Source: a gamma proteobacterium symbiont of Ctena orbiculata
Lineage (GTDB): Bacteria > Pseudomonadota > Gammaproteobacteria > Chromatiales > Chromatiaceae
Reading direction: 5' to 3'
DNA length: 38,941 bases
Assembly: GCA_003058525.1 (NCBI GenBank)
Contig: QBVD01000011.1
Span: forward strand, 1 to 38,941
The translations under genes were made by a program, and so were the position numbers. Below are positions 1 to 8,928 of the stretch, piece after piece (within the stretch, counting starts at the first letter, position 1; each line of letters starts with the position of its first letter). The notes beneath the pieces are model-generated. The model saw only the letters and a program-made list of their open reading frames with translations, searched no databases and was not told the origin of the DNA.

Positions 1-227
1 CAATCGGCTCTGTTGTGTCTGAAAATGCGCCAATCAAGGCGCGAGGAGTGAGGTTTGGTGATTCCAAATGAGTGACGAGCAACGCCGAGTGGCGCATTTT
101 CAGGCACAACCCGAAGGGCTGGGGCTGTTTTTCCACCCAGCGGCGTTATCATTCGCTCATTTAGCACGGCTAAACCTCGCTCATTCTGCCTTGCTGGGTA
201 AAAAAACAGCTCCAGCAGAGTCGATTG
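1..227. repeat. Nested palindromic repeat element at left edge
   Basis: Three inverted repeats are visible. Arms 12-31 and 91-110 match at 19 of 20 positions. Arms 124-141 and 193-210 match at 16 of 18. Outer arms 1-15 and 213-227 match at 13 of 15 and enclose the other two. The stretch could therefore fold as two long hairpins on a common outer stem. A weak frame across it (68-331, plus strand) has no recognisable protein and is best read as non-coding. The element ends where similarity of the adjacent alkA-like gene stops, so it probably inserted into or recombined with that gene. It may continue left of the window. Confidence 0.6.
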
Positions 228-474
228 GATTAGTGTTAACAGGCCCTAACAGTGCGGCGGCGGATAACTCGGGCAGACAATCTTTCAACCGACCCATGAT
301 CACCCGTGCCGCTTCAGTTGAAATCTGCTGACTGACAATCGTCGACAGGAAGGTCTCAAACCCCTTTGGACGGATGCGGGGGGATGGTGGACCCAGTTCA
401 GCATATGCCTGTTTGAGTTGCGGATCGACCAGGCTCAATGCTTTCATGCCTACAGCGATATGTTGGGTATTCAT
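181..474 (-). pseudogene. Truncated AlkA-like DNA-3-methyladenine glycosylase (N-terminal fragment)
   Basis: Reading from an ATG at 474, the first ~70 residues resemble the N-terminal part of AlkA/HhH-GPD DNA glycosylases, which excise alkylated bases. They include the conserved helix GFETFLSTIVSQQIST followed by a segment like AARVIMGRLKDCLP. After about residue 75 the similarity ends and the frame runs into the palindromic repeat, stopping at 181-183. The whole fragment is ~97 codons, while family members are about 200-300 residues, and the helix-hairpin-helix and catalytic aspartate are absent. The divergent neighbour is ada, a usual genetic partner of alkA, which supports the identity. 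It is very probably non-functional. The start is uncertain because no strong ribosome binding site is seen. Confidence 0.55.
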
Positions 475-741
475 GCCAGCTGTGGTTGATGGATAAATAA
501 ACACATGTTCTCTGGGTAGAATGGCATATTCTGAGGAGAGCATCATAGGATGGAGTAGGTATAGCCGATTTTTCTCTTTCCAATGGCGGGGCAGGGTCCC
601 GCCAAGACAGTTTAGAAGATCATACGAACACAGATTCTCAAAGCGCCGGGATGATTCGGATTGAACAACAAGAATCGGATGGATGAATTCGATCAGCTGA
701 GCTCTAATGGATAAAACAGAAGAGTCATGAGGAGCGATGGC

Positions 742-1818
742 ATGACATTGCCGGTAAAAACAGTAATGCATCGGGCGGTTGCGCAACGGGACAAATCCTA
801 CGATGGCCGCTTTCTCTATGGCGTGATCACGACGGGCGTCTTCTGCAAGCCATCTTGTACGAGTCGTCGTGCGCGAGCTGAGAATATTCGCTTTTTTACC
901 GATGCGGCATCGGCTATGAATGCGGGTTTCAGGCCTTGCCAGCGCTGCCGGCCAACGGATGGTGTAAACAGCATGAAATGGCTGTGTGATATTGCCCGGT
1001 TTATAGAGAAACATGCGGATGAGCGTCTGACCTTGAAAGGTTTGGCGAATCAGGTCGGTTTATCGCCATCGCACTTGCAACGTCGATTCAAGGCGGCTTT
1101 CGGGGTCTCACCCAAGGCCTACCAGGATGCAGTCCGTGTCAGGCATTTGAAAAGATCACTCAAGCAGGGGAAGGGCGTCACCAGCGCCATCTATTCCGCA
1201 GGCTTCGGTTCGGTCAGTCGTGTCTACGGTGCAGCGTCGCATCAGTTTGGGATGACACCCAAGACCTACCGGTCTGGCGGCACGGGAGAAACTGTTTATT
1301 ATGCCTGCCGTGATACGGCTATCGGTCCAATGTTGATGGCGGCAACTCGTCGCGGTGTCTGTTTCGTGGAATTCGGTGAGGATGAGCGTACCTTAATGGA
1401 TCAACTGAGCGAGGAATTTCCTTGCGCGAAGATCGTCGCATCACCCGCCGAAGATGCACCCGAACTCGATCTCTGGATCAAGGCGCTCGATGCGCATATC
1501 AGTGTTGGCGCGCCCCGTCCCGACCTGCCGCTCGACCTGCGCGGTACCGCATTTCAAGTGAAGGTATGGCGCTTTCTACTCAACATTCATGCAGGGGAGG
1601 TAATGACTTACACGGAAGTGGCCGCGAAAATCGATAAGCCGAAGGCAGCGCGTTCAGTGGGTTCCGCCTGTACGGCGAACCGGATCGGCGTACTGATTCC
1701 CTGTCATCGCGTATTGCGGGGAGACGGAAAGCTTGGTGGCTATCGTTGGGGAGTTGACAGGAAGCGGGTATTGTTGGACCTGGAGCGCTCAAGAATCGAC
1801 GAGAATAATTCCCCCTGA
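742..1818 (+). CDS. ada: Ada: methylphosphotriester/O6-methylguanine-DNA methyltransferase and transcriptional activator
   Basis: This is a bifunctional repair protein and regulator of the adaptive response to alkylation. The N-terminal domain has the four zinc cysteines of Ada, in TTGVFCKPSC and RPCQRC, about residues 35-69 from this start. The first of these accepts methyl groups from phosphotriesters. An AraC-type double helix-turn-helix follows (about 80-177). The C-terminal alkyltransferase domain carries the active-site motif IPCHRV near residue 321. The start at 742 is preferred because GAGGAG lies 8 bases upstream. An in-frame ATG at 727 is possible but has a weaker site. Length (~358 aa) matches E. 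coli Ada (354 aa). It is divergent from the alkA-like remnant, so repair of 3-methyladenine must rely on another locus. Methylated Ada is expected to activate its own promoter, but no Ada box was verified. Confidence 0.95.
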   Translation: MTLPVKTVMHRAVAQRDKSYDGRFLYGVITTGVFCKPSCTSRRARAENIRFFTDAASAMNAGFRPCQRCRPTDGVNSMKWLCDIARFIEKHADERLTLKGLANQVGLSPSHLQRRFKAAFGVSPKAYQDAVRVRHLKRSLKQGKGVTSAIYSAGFGSVSRVYGAASHQFGMTPKTYRSGGTGETVYYACRDTAIGPMLMAATRRGVCFVEFGEDERTLMDQLSEEFPCAKIVASPAEDAPELDLWIKALDAHISVGAPRPDLPLDLRGTAFQVKVWRFLLNIHAGEVMTYTEVAAKIDKPKAARSVGSACTANRIGVLIPCHRVLRGDGKLGGYRWGVDRKRVLLDLERSRIDENNSP

Positions 1819-1966
1819 CATCTAACGCATCGGCAAGCGCTAAGTGAGCGGCAACGAGACCACGGAGTCATTCCTGGATCGATCAAGTATTATCTTGCAT
1901 GTATGCCTGTTGTTCGGTCTTACAGTGTCTAAACTAAACAAACCCACAACTGCAGATTACATAGCC

Positions 1967-2569
1967 ATGTCTGAATTAAAACTGTACGACTATCCCAGGT
2001 CGGGAAACTGCTACAAAGTGCGGCTGCTGCTCTCCATGTTGGGTCTCGATTATGCGCGAATCGACACCGATGTGCTGAAGGGGGAGACACTGACGGCTGA
2101 ATTCAAACAGATCAATCCCCGTGGACAAGTACCGGTATTGCAGGATGACGACCTGATTGTTTGGGATTCGATGGCGATCCTGGTATATCTCGCCAGGCTT
2201 TATGGCGACCGGGACTGGCTGCCAACTGATCCTGTTGCCGAGGCCGGCGTCATGCAATGGTTGGCGGTGTCGGAAAATGAATTGCTTTACGGTCTGGCGC
2301 GGGCGCGTGCCACGCTGGTGTTAGGCCGGCCCTTCGATTTGGCGCAGTGTCAACAGGATGGGCGGGCCGGCCTGGCGGTGATGGAAGGGCGGCTGGCGGG
2401 TGTCGACTGGTTGGCGGGTGGAAATGTTACCATTGCCGATATCGCCTGTTATCCCTATGTATCGTTGGCTTCTGAAGGAGAGGTCTCTGTGCAGCCCTAT
2501 CCCGCCGTTTGCGGATGGCTTGAGCGAATTGAGGCATTGCCGGGCTGGGTGCCTTTTCTACCCGGGTGA
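1967..2569 (+). CDS. Glutathione S-transferase family protein
   Basis: A 200-residue cytoplasmic protein with the two-domain GST layout. The N-terminal thioredoxin-like domain begins LKLYDYPRSGNCYKVR, with a Ser/Cys pair (S12, C15) where GSTs place the glutathione-activating residue. It contains the conserved cis-proline region GQVPVL and the glutathione-contacting WDSMAILVYLA. The helical C-terminal domain has the usual N-capping motif near NVTIADIACYP. The frame is open back to a GTG at 1844, but that leader resembles nothing, and the ATG at 1967 gives a canonical GST N-terminus. Substrate cannot be predicted. The gene stands alone between ada and a lipase. Confidence 0.88.
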   Translation: MSELKLYDYPRSGNCYKVRLLLSMLGLDYARIDTDVLKGETLTAEFKQINPRGQVPVLQDDDLIVWDSMAILVYLARLYGDRDWLPTDPVAEAGVMQWLAVSENELLYGLARARATLVLGRPFDLAQCQQDGRAGLAVMEGRLAGVDWLAGGNVTIADIACYPYVSLASEGEVSVQPYPAVCGWLERIEALPGWVPFLPG

Positions 2570-2746
2570 ATACCTGTCCAGCGTCATACCACGCCTCCAT
2601 TAAATCCAGTTAGCCCTCCCCCAAAGGATATTGATAGCCTTGGCCTGGCATGGAAATTCAGAAAAGCCTAATATAATAAGATTAGTGATTTCCGTATATT
2701 TGCCGTCACAGCATGGCTTGATGGAATATTCCATTCGGAGGTTGAT

Positions 2747-3544
2747 ATGAAACGATTGATCCTGTCACTGTTACTAAGTCTAACCAGTCTCCCTCTCCCG
2801 GCAGATGTGGCTGTGTTGGTGCACGGCTATCTGGGCAGTGCTTACTCCTGGCAGCATAGTGGCGTGAATGCGGCACTGACAAGCCATGGTTGGCAACCGG
2901 CCGGTATTATCACGCCGAGAGGGTTGCTGCCCGCACCTGTCGGATCGGCGGCGAATAAATTCTATACCGTTGAGCTGCCATCGATGGGGCCGGTGGGTTT
3001 GCAGGCTGACATGCTGCGAAGCATGCTGGGTCTGGTGGCTCAACAACATCCTGACGAACCGATCATCCTGGTCGGGCACTCCGCAGGTGGTGTGATCGCC
3101 AGAATGGCCTTGGTGCAGGGAGGCATGGACGCTCCCAAGGCATTGATTACCATCGCATCTCCCCATCTGGGTACTGTGCGTGCAGTCGAGGCTTTGGATG
3201 AGACCGACGATCCATTTCCCATTAGCACCATCAAAGAGTTCTTCGCCGGTGAACTCTATGACGTGGTACGCGATTCATGGGCGGTATTGCTGGACCTGGT
3301 GCCTGAGCGGCCGGGTAATCTGCTGTTTTGGTTGAACCGGCAGCCCCATCCCTCGATCCGTTATGTCTCGATAGTGCGTACCGGTCCGGTGGGTATGGGC
3401 GATGAACTGGTCCCCGCCTTCAGCCAGGACATGAACAATATTCAAGCCTTGAACGGGCGATCGGAGACACGGCTGTTCTCCGTCAGCCATGCCCTGCAGC
3501 CATTGGATGGCCAAGTGTTGGTGGAGCTATTGGCAGAACTATGA
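2747..3544 (+). CDS. Secreted alpha/beta-hydrolase, triacylglycerol lipase-like
   Basis: A 265-residue protein with a cleavable signal peptide (residues 1-19, MKRLILSLLLSLTSLPLPA). It then has the first strand and oxyanion region of alpha/beta hydrolases (VLVHGYLGS). The nucleophile elbow GHSAGG places the serine at 112, and SVSHALQP near residue 248 probably supplies the histidine. The acid residue is not certain, with D219 or a neighbour as candidates. The fold resembles PGAP1-like or lipase class esterases that act on lipid or ester substrates in the periplasm or outside the cell. The start is well supported by GGAGG 7 bases upstream. No partner gene such as a lipase foldase is adjacent. 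Confidence 0.8.
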   Translation: MKRLILSLLLSLTSLPLPADVAVLVHGYLGSAYSWQHSGVNAALTSHGWQPAGIITPRGLLPAPVGSAANKFYTVELPSMGPVGLQADMLRSMLGLVAQQHPDEPIILVGHSAGGVIARMALVQGGMDAPKALITIASPHLGTVRAVEALDETDDPFPISTIKEFFAGELYDVVRDSWAVLLDLVPERPGNLLFWLNRQPHPSIRYVSIVRTGPVGMGDELVPAFSQDMNNIQALNGRSETRLFSVSHALQPLDGQVLVELLAEL

Positions 3545-3614
3545 CAGTTTTGGTTTAGAGGTACAGCGGCGTTTTAAGTCGATAGTTGCAGCATGAGCGG
3601 TTGGAGTTGGATAA

Positions 3615-4019
3615 CTATACAATCTCCACTACCCGCATGATGATTTTACTCCTGCGTCTGTCACTTGTTCGTCGCTCTTCACCCTGATTCGAAGCCTGTG
3701 TATGGCTACGGCTACGCCTGTCACGGCTGGGGAATCTCCGCTGGTAGCGATGGGGTTTGAGGAACAAGCCATTCACGGTTTTACCGTCCAGGTTTTCGAT
3801 GATGGTGTTGGCCAGTTTGGGCGACTCTACCTGCACGATTGCGTGATACTCCAATAATTCCGTATCTAAATCCATGATTTGGATAATTTTAGATCGTTTG
3901 ATGGTACTCTTCTTTTTTGCCGGTATCAGAGACCAACCGGATCGGGTGCCCCTCATTGTGGCTTTCCTGATCTCCTTGGTGGATACCCCGCGTGGGAGAT
4001 GTTTATAAAAGATCCACAT
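3615..4019 (-). CDS. Small RRM-like putative RNA-binding protein
   Basis: A 134-residue basic protein. The start at 4019 is chosen because AGGAGG lies a few bases upstream. The N-terminus MWIFYKHLPRG and the segment YHAIVQVES...IIENLDGKTVNGLFLKPHRY look like the outer strands and helices of an RNA recognition motif. The central part carries a lysine-rich loop (PAKKKSTIKRSK). The C-terminal tail from about residue 95 is very rich in Arg and Ser and is probably disordered and nucleic-acid binding. No enzyme motif is seen. Classical RNP1/RNP2 aromatic positions are not clearly present, so the RRM call is a fold-level guess. It converges on the lipase gene. Confidence 0.55.
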   Translation of the reverse strand: MWIFYKHLPRGVSTKEIRKATMRGTRSGWSLIPAKKKSTIKRSKIIQIMDLDTELLEYHAIVQVESPKLANTIIENLDGKTVNGLFLKPHRYQRRFPSRDRRSRSHTQASNQGEERRTSDRRRSKIIMRVVEIV

Positions 4020-4675
4020 ATGCTCTCCTCCTAACCTCATTCATGATGGCCCGATCCACAGACAGAGAGCGATGTTTGATCTTATCCAGTGATATACAGC
4101 TCCTCCAAGCTCCCTGCAGTTGTGATGTCTTTTCTAATCTGCAGTTGTTGATGTCTGCAATACCATTTCAATATTGCAGTGGCCATTCATGATTGTTAAT
4201 TTTTTGTTGGCTGTAACAGTATAGCTTCATTTTTTAACTATGCGTAACTGTCAATGATGTGGGGTATTCGCTTAAGCAGCCCTGACTCGTAAAGAACTGT
4301 ATAGCCAAATTTTCATATCTAAATTACAGTCAATAAGGAATATACCTCATGGCGGGTATCTTGGGATTCGACAAAATACCTTGGATATCAGAGGGGTTGT
4401 GATGTTTTTGTCATTATCCGCCACAAGTTTAATCATGTTGATCTTCCGGTTGATAATATAGTGTTCCGCATGGTCGATAATGATCGGATAATCGGCGATG
4501 GGTCACTCAATACGCGGTGAGTGATACGTTATGCCGCTACAGGCTGATATAGACTAACGGCGAAGTGATATGGCTAGTCTGTTTCGGCGTACCGGCGGTG
4601 AGGAATAGACGCATATGGCTGGTCCGGCATTTAGCAGGGAGGATCAGTACTTAGCTTAACGAAGAGTAATGATCC
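4020..4675. other. Intergenic region upstream of RND transporter
   Basis: About 650 bases of AT-rich DNA between two genes reading outwards. No convincing coding frame is present. A short inverted repeat (7-bp arms 4503-4509 and 4518-4524, TCACTCA/TGAGTGA) lies about 150 bases before the transporter and could be an operator, but no regulator is identifiable. The region presumably holds promoters for both flanking genes. Confidence 0.5.
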
Positions 4676-7600
4676 ATGCGCCAGGTTGTCGCTTTTTCAC
4701 TTAAACAGCGTGTTTTCTACAATCTGATGTTTGTAGTGTTGATCGTTGTCGGCTTCATCTCCCTGTTCGCACTTCCCGCAGAACGTTATCCGAATTTCGG
4801 GTTTGGCGAGGTCATCATCTCCACTGTCTATCCGGGCGCCTCTTCCGTGGAAGTTGAGAGTCTGGTGACAAGGAAAATCGAGGATGCCTTGGAAAAGGTC
4901 GATGATGTGGAGTGGATCAGTTCCACATCTTTCAATGGGCGCTCAAATATTCGTCTTAAGTTCGTAGACGATTCCGATTACGACGCACTCTATAACGAAG
5001 TCAGATTCGAAGTACTCAATATCGTCAGTGAGTTGCCGCAGGGTGTTGATCCTCCTTCGCTGCTGAATGCCAAGGTACAGGATTGGCTGCCGGTTATAAC
5101 CATCAACCTTGTGGGTGATCACAGCAATCGCGCATTGGCATTGATGGGCGAGGAGATAAAGACTCGCTTGCTGAAGATTCCCCATGTGCAGCAGGTCGAT
5201 TTCTCCGGCAAACAGAAGCAAGAGTTTCATATCTATCTCAATCCACAGAAACTGCGTGAGGTCGGTATCGGGTTCGATCAGGTGGCGTCGGCATTACATG
5301 CGGCCAATCTCAGTATCCCGGCTGGGAAGTACACCAACGACAGTGGCGAATACCTGATAAAACTGGACGAACGATTTCATTCCCTTGATCAGGTGCAATC
5401 GACCGTGGTTCGCAGAGATGCGGATGGCAGTCTTGTTCGTATCCAGGATCTGGTCTCCCGTATGGGTATGGGTTATCGCGATCCGATTGTGATTGCATCT
5501 GTGAATGGAAAACCCGCATTGGGATTGAAGGTGATCAAGTCAGATCAAGGGAACGCAATGGAGATTCGCGATCAGGTGGTTGCCTTGATCGATGAATTCC
5601 GTCCTCCGTTGGAGGTTCAGGGTGTGGATGTGGTGCTGACTCAGGATTCGACCGTCTATATCAAGGATGGCTTGACCACACTGGGCATGAACATGTTGGT
5701 CGGTATTATCCTGGTATCACTGATTATCTGGTATTTCATGGGTGTTCGGAATGCCGGCCTGGTGACTATCGGTATCCCGTTCTCGTTCATGATCACCATG
5801 CTGATCATGTATCTTACCGGTAACAGTCTGAACGAGATCACCCTGTTCTCCTTCGTGCTGGTGACCGGTATCGTGGTGGATGATGCCATTGTCGTGACAG
5901 AGAACATCTATCGTCACGTGCAGGAGGGTAAGCCTCTTCGTGAAGCGATAATCAACGGAACGGCTGAGGTGGCGCTGCCGGTGATCTCGGCCACCATGAC
6001 CACCGTGGCCGCGTTTTTACCGATGTTGATCATGTCGGGTTCCACAGGGCAGTTTTTTGCACTGGTGCCGAAGGCAGTGAGCTTCGCCATTATCGCCTCC
6101 CTGGTGGAGTGCCTTCTGATTCTGCCTATTCACTACCTGGATTTCGGGCCGCGTCAGCAGAGTGCTGTTGATTTGCTGGAGCGGGATAATAGCTTGATGC
6201 GGGTTGTGCGACGGTTTACCGACTGGCTGTTGTCACTGACACTGCGGTTTCGCCTTTTGTCCGTACTGGTTGTTTCTTTGCTGTTTGCCGTATCGGTAAT
6301 GATCCTTGCACTTTCCGCGAGTGGTAAGGTGCCGTTGATTAAAATTCAATTTTTTCCTGACGACTACAAGCTCTACTACGTCGATATCGTAGGGCCCAGC
6401 AATATTGCGATTGAAGAGGTGGATGAGCGCGTCAAGCGTATCGCGGAGACTGTCATGGAGGATGGACCGGGGATGGCGAGCGCCGCCGCGGGACTGGCCG
6501 GTCTCTATTTCAACGAGGACTATGAACCCGTGTATGGCAATAATCATGGTTCGGTGATGGTAACCATGCCCAGTGCTTCCGAACAGAGCTTTGACGATCC
6601 ACTTGCCCACCTGGATCGTATGCGGGAGAAGTTGAAGCCGATCCATGAGACGGATGGTTATACACTTCATGTCCATCCGCAAAATGACGGTCCTCCAAGC
6701 GGCAAGGATATCAATGTGCGGGTAGTGGGAGCGAATGTGGAGGCGGTCTCAGGCCTGGCCGGAGAGTTGTTGACCTATATGCTCGAATCGCCGGATATCG
6801 GCCCACATTTGATCGGTCTTGATGATGATCGCGGGGTTCACAAACGTGTATTCCGTCTGTGGGTCGAACAGGAGAGGGTGGCTGAGTTCGGATTGGACAA
6901 CAGCCAGGTAGCAAGACTTGCGGCAAGCGTGCTCGACGGTCGTTACCTGGGTAAGTACCGGCATATTGATGAAGAGGTGGACCTGAAACTCCGGATCGAT
7001 TCTGATGCGTTACAGGATCCTGAGAATGCACTCTATATTCCCGTAGTGGAGGATGCTGAACACCCTGTCTATCTGGCGGACCTGGTGCGAGTGGAGGCAT
7101 ATAATGAACCCGGTGAGATCAAGCGCTATCAGGGTCAACGGGCGATCAGTCTGAAGGCGGATATTCGAGAAGGTGCGCCCACATCGACTCCCGCGATTGT
7201 CAACCTGGTGAGGGATCGCTTCGAGACGATTCGTGATCGTTATCCGGGTGCGACGGTAACCTTTGGCGGTGAGCATGAGGATACCCAGCGATCATTCGAG
7301 TCTCTGGCATATGCCTTCATCATTGCGGTGCTGGTGATGTATGTGATCTTGGCAACGCAGTTTCAATCCTATCTGCAGCCTCTGATTATTTTGTCCGCTG
7401 TCGTTTTTGCGTTGATTGGAGTCGTATTCGGAAAGTTGGTGACTCAATCACTCTTTACGGTGAACAGTTTCATTGCTGTGATCGGCGTAGCCGGGGTTGT
7501 GGTCAATGACGCCCTGGTACTGATCGACTTCATCAACAAACGGTATCGCAAGGGGCTATCCCGTCGTGCGGCGATTATCGAGGGTGTCCATATCCGTTTG

Positions 7601-7831
7601 CGTCCGATTCTGCTGACTACGTTGACGACATCCCTGGGATTGTTGCCGATGGCGATAGGGTTTCCCAGTTACTCGCTGATCTGGGGAACCATGGCATCCA
7701 CTTTTGTCACCGGTCTTGCCACGGCTACCGCACTGACACTGTTTATCATTCCTGTTCTGTGGGATCTTCTGCAGGGCTTTCAGGAGCGGTTTCATAAACA
7801 AGAAATCGCGGGTGAAAAAACTGTGGAATAA
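4676..7831 (+). CDS. RND-superfamily efflux transporter permease (AcrB/HAE1-like)
   Basis: A 1051-residue inner-membrane proton-driven transporter of usual RND length with duplicated halves. One transmembrane helix near residue 12 is followed by a large periplasmic domain, helices around 335-490, a second periplasmic domain (~560-870) and a final helix bundle (~875-1030). The proton-relay aspartates are present in TGIVVDDAIVV (D402, D403). In the equivalent of AcrB TM10 the sequence is GVVVNDALVLIDF, so the lysine corresponding to AcrB K940 is replaced by Asn (N944) followed by Asp. This places it in a subfamily distinct from AcrB. No membrane-fusion protein or outer-membrane factor is adjacent. 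Substrate is unknown. The ATG at 4676 gives the usual N-terminus. Confidence 0.92.
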   Translation: MRQVVAFSLKQRVFYNLMFVVLIVVGFISLFALPAERYPNFGFGEVIISTVYPGASSVEVESLVTRKIEDALEKVDDVEWISSTSFNGRSNIRLKFVDDSDYDALYNEVRFEVLNIVSELPQGVDPPSLLNAKVQDWLPVITINLVGDHSNRALALMGEEIKTRLLKIPHVQQVDFSGKQKQEFHIYLNPQKLREVGIGFDQVASALHAANLSIPAGKYTNDSGEYLIKLDERFHSLDQVQSTVVRRDADGSLVRIQDLVSRMGMGYRDPIVIASVNGKPALGLKVIKSDQGNAMEIRDQVVALIDEFRPPLEVQGVDVVLTQDSTVYIKDGLTTLGMNMLVGIILVSLIIWYFMGVRNAGLVTIGIPFSFMITMLIMYLTGNSLNEITLFSFVLVTGIVVDDAIVVTENIYRHVQEGKPLREAIINGTAEVALPVISATMTTVAAFLPMLIMSGSTGQFFALVPKAVSFAIIASLVECLLILPIHYLDFGPRQQSAVDLLERDNSLMRVVRRFTDWLLSLTLRFRLLSVLVVSLLFAVSVMILALSASGKVPLIKIQFFPDDYKLYYVDIVGPSNIAIEEVDERVKRIAETVMEDGPGMASAAAGLAGLYFNEDYEPVYGNNHGSVMVTMPSASEQSFDDPLAHLDRMREKLKPIHETDGYTLHVHPQNDGPPSGKDINVRVVGANVEAVSGLAGELLTYMLESPDIGPHLIGLDDDRGVHKRVFRLWVEQERVAEFGLDNSQVARLAASVLDGRYLGKYRHIDEEVDLKLRIDSDALQDPENALYIPVVEDAEHPVYLADLVRVEAYNEPGEIKRYQGQRAISLKADIREGAPTSTPAIVNLVRDRFETIRDRYPGATVTFGGEHEDTQRSFESLAYAFIIAVLVMYVILATQFQSYLQPLIILSAVVFALIGVVFGKLVTQSLFTVNSFIAVIGVAGVVVNDALVLIDFINKRYRKGLSRRAAIIEGVHIRLRPILLTTLTTSLGLLPMAIGFPSYSLIWGTMASTFVTGLATATALTLFIIPVLWDLLQGFQERFHKQEIAGEKTVE

Positions 7832-7835
7832 AAAA

Positions 7836-7856
7836 ACGCCCGCATCGAGCGGGCGT
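7836..7856. terminator. Rho-independent terminator between convergent genes
   Basis: An 8-bp perfect GC-rich stem (7836-7843 with 7849-7856, ACGCCCGC/GCGGGCGT) and a 5-base loop lies 5 bases after the RND stop codon. On the minus strand it is followed by a run of T, so it is a textbook terminator for the PEP-CTERM gene and may also stop the RND transcript. Confidence 0.8.
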
Positions 7857-7882
7857 CATGATCGAGAGGAAAGAAAACTCTG

Positions 7883-8659
7883 TTAGCCGTTTCTTTTTCT
7901 GCCAAGGCGTGTGGCGCCGATACCTAGCAGTCCCATTCCCAGCAGTACCAGGGTTGAGGGTTCGGGTACATTAACTTCGACTTCCTCATCTATGGGTCCC
8001 GGTGCGTCATCATAGGTATAGCTGACAAAGATGTTGCCACTCCAGGAATTGAATTTGGTACGTTGTAAGCAGTTGTCATATGGGCCGCAACGGGTCAAAT
8101 CCGCAATCAAAGTCCGAACAAGCCTGAAATCCAGGGGGTCAGGTCCGACAAAATCGCTTAAGCTGAAACTTGCCAGATCGAATGCATCGTTGAACGTACC
8201 GCTTTCCTCGCTGCTGTCGGCACAGCTGAGAAGATCCTGGCAGCTGTTCCTTGTAACCTCATGGTTCCTTTCCACTTCCCGGTTCGGATCAATCAGGCGA
8301 ATCGCCTGGTTGCTGACAGAGCGGCCGGCACCTGAGGCGGCGCCTCTGAAGCGACTGTCATAGGAACGGACCACGGAACCGAGATCCCAATCCGTTTCAA
8401 ACCAGATATCCACGTCCAGCAACTGTCCGAGTGAGCCGTCGAACCGATCCATCGAGACCGTCTGCACGTCTCTGACCACTGTCCTGATATTATTTCCTAG
8501 TTCATCTGTACCTGTGAAATAATCATTGACTGAGTCGTTGCTGCTGAAGCTGAAGGAAACCATGTCACCGATACTCATGACGGTGGCGCTCGATGTGGTG
8601 CTGAAGGCACACAGAGCTATTATTGCACTTGTCTTGAGTAGAGTCTGCTTAATGTTCAT
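7883..8659 (-). CDS. PEP-CTERM sorting-domain exported protein
   Basis: A 258-residue protein with an N-terminal signal peptide (about residues 1-25, ending near SSA) and a C-terminal tripartite PEP-CTERM signal. That signal consists of VPEPST, the hydrophobic stretch LVLLGMGLLGIGA, and the basic end RLGRKRNG. Such signals are recognised by exosortase (EpsH/XrtA), and the cargo is usually linked to exopolysaccharide or biofilm matrix. The mature region shows no known enzyme motif and has several cysteines (SCQDLLSCADS, CGPYDNC) that may form disulfides. GAGGA precedes the start. No exosortase or EPS genes are in the window. A terminator follows directly downstream. Confidence 0.88.
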   Translation of the reverse strand: MNIKQTLLKTSAIIALCAFSTTSSATVMSIGDMVSFSFSSNDSVNDYFTGTDELGNNIRTVVRDVQTVSMDRFDGSLGQLLDVDIWFETDWDLGSVVRSYDSRFRGAASGAGRSVSNQAIRLIDPNREVERNHEVTRNSCQDLLSCADSSEESGTFNDAFDLASFSLSDFVGPDPLDFRLVRTLIADLTRCGPYDNCLQRTKFNSWSGNIFVSYTYDDAPGPIDEEVEVNVPEPSTLVLLGMGLLGIGATRLGRKRNG

Positions 8660-8928
8660 GACGGATCCTCAAATTAATCCTGAAAACTACTGTTGCTGCC
8701 TTTATTAATACAGATTCCGTGCCAAAAATATATTTCCTAATAAATTCAATATGATATGAATTTCTGCTATTTGTTTAATATGTTAGTGTAAACTAATCCG
8801 ACATTTGCCTGTATGCGCATTAACTCATTTAAAAACAATGTATTATGCACATATTAGCGACTGATTGGGAATAATACTCCTACAAAAAGTCAGATATTTG
8901 CATTGAGGTGTAAGAGTTTTCAGAAAAG

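Noticed and set aside
68-331. 87-codon plus-strand frame at left edge
   Set aside because: It lies over nested palindromes and the tail of the alkA-like remnant, with no ribosome site or similarity.
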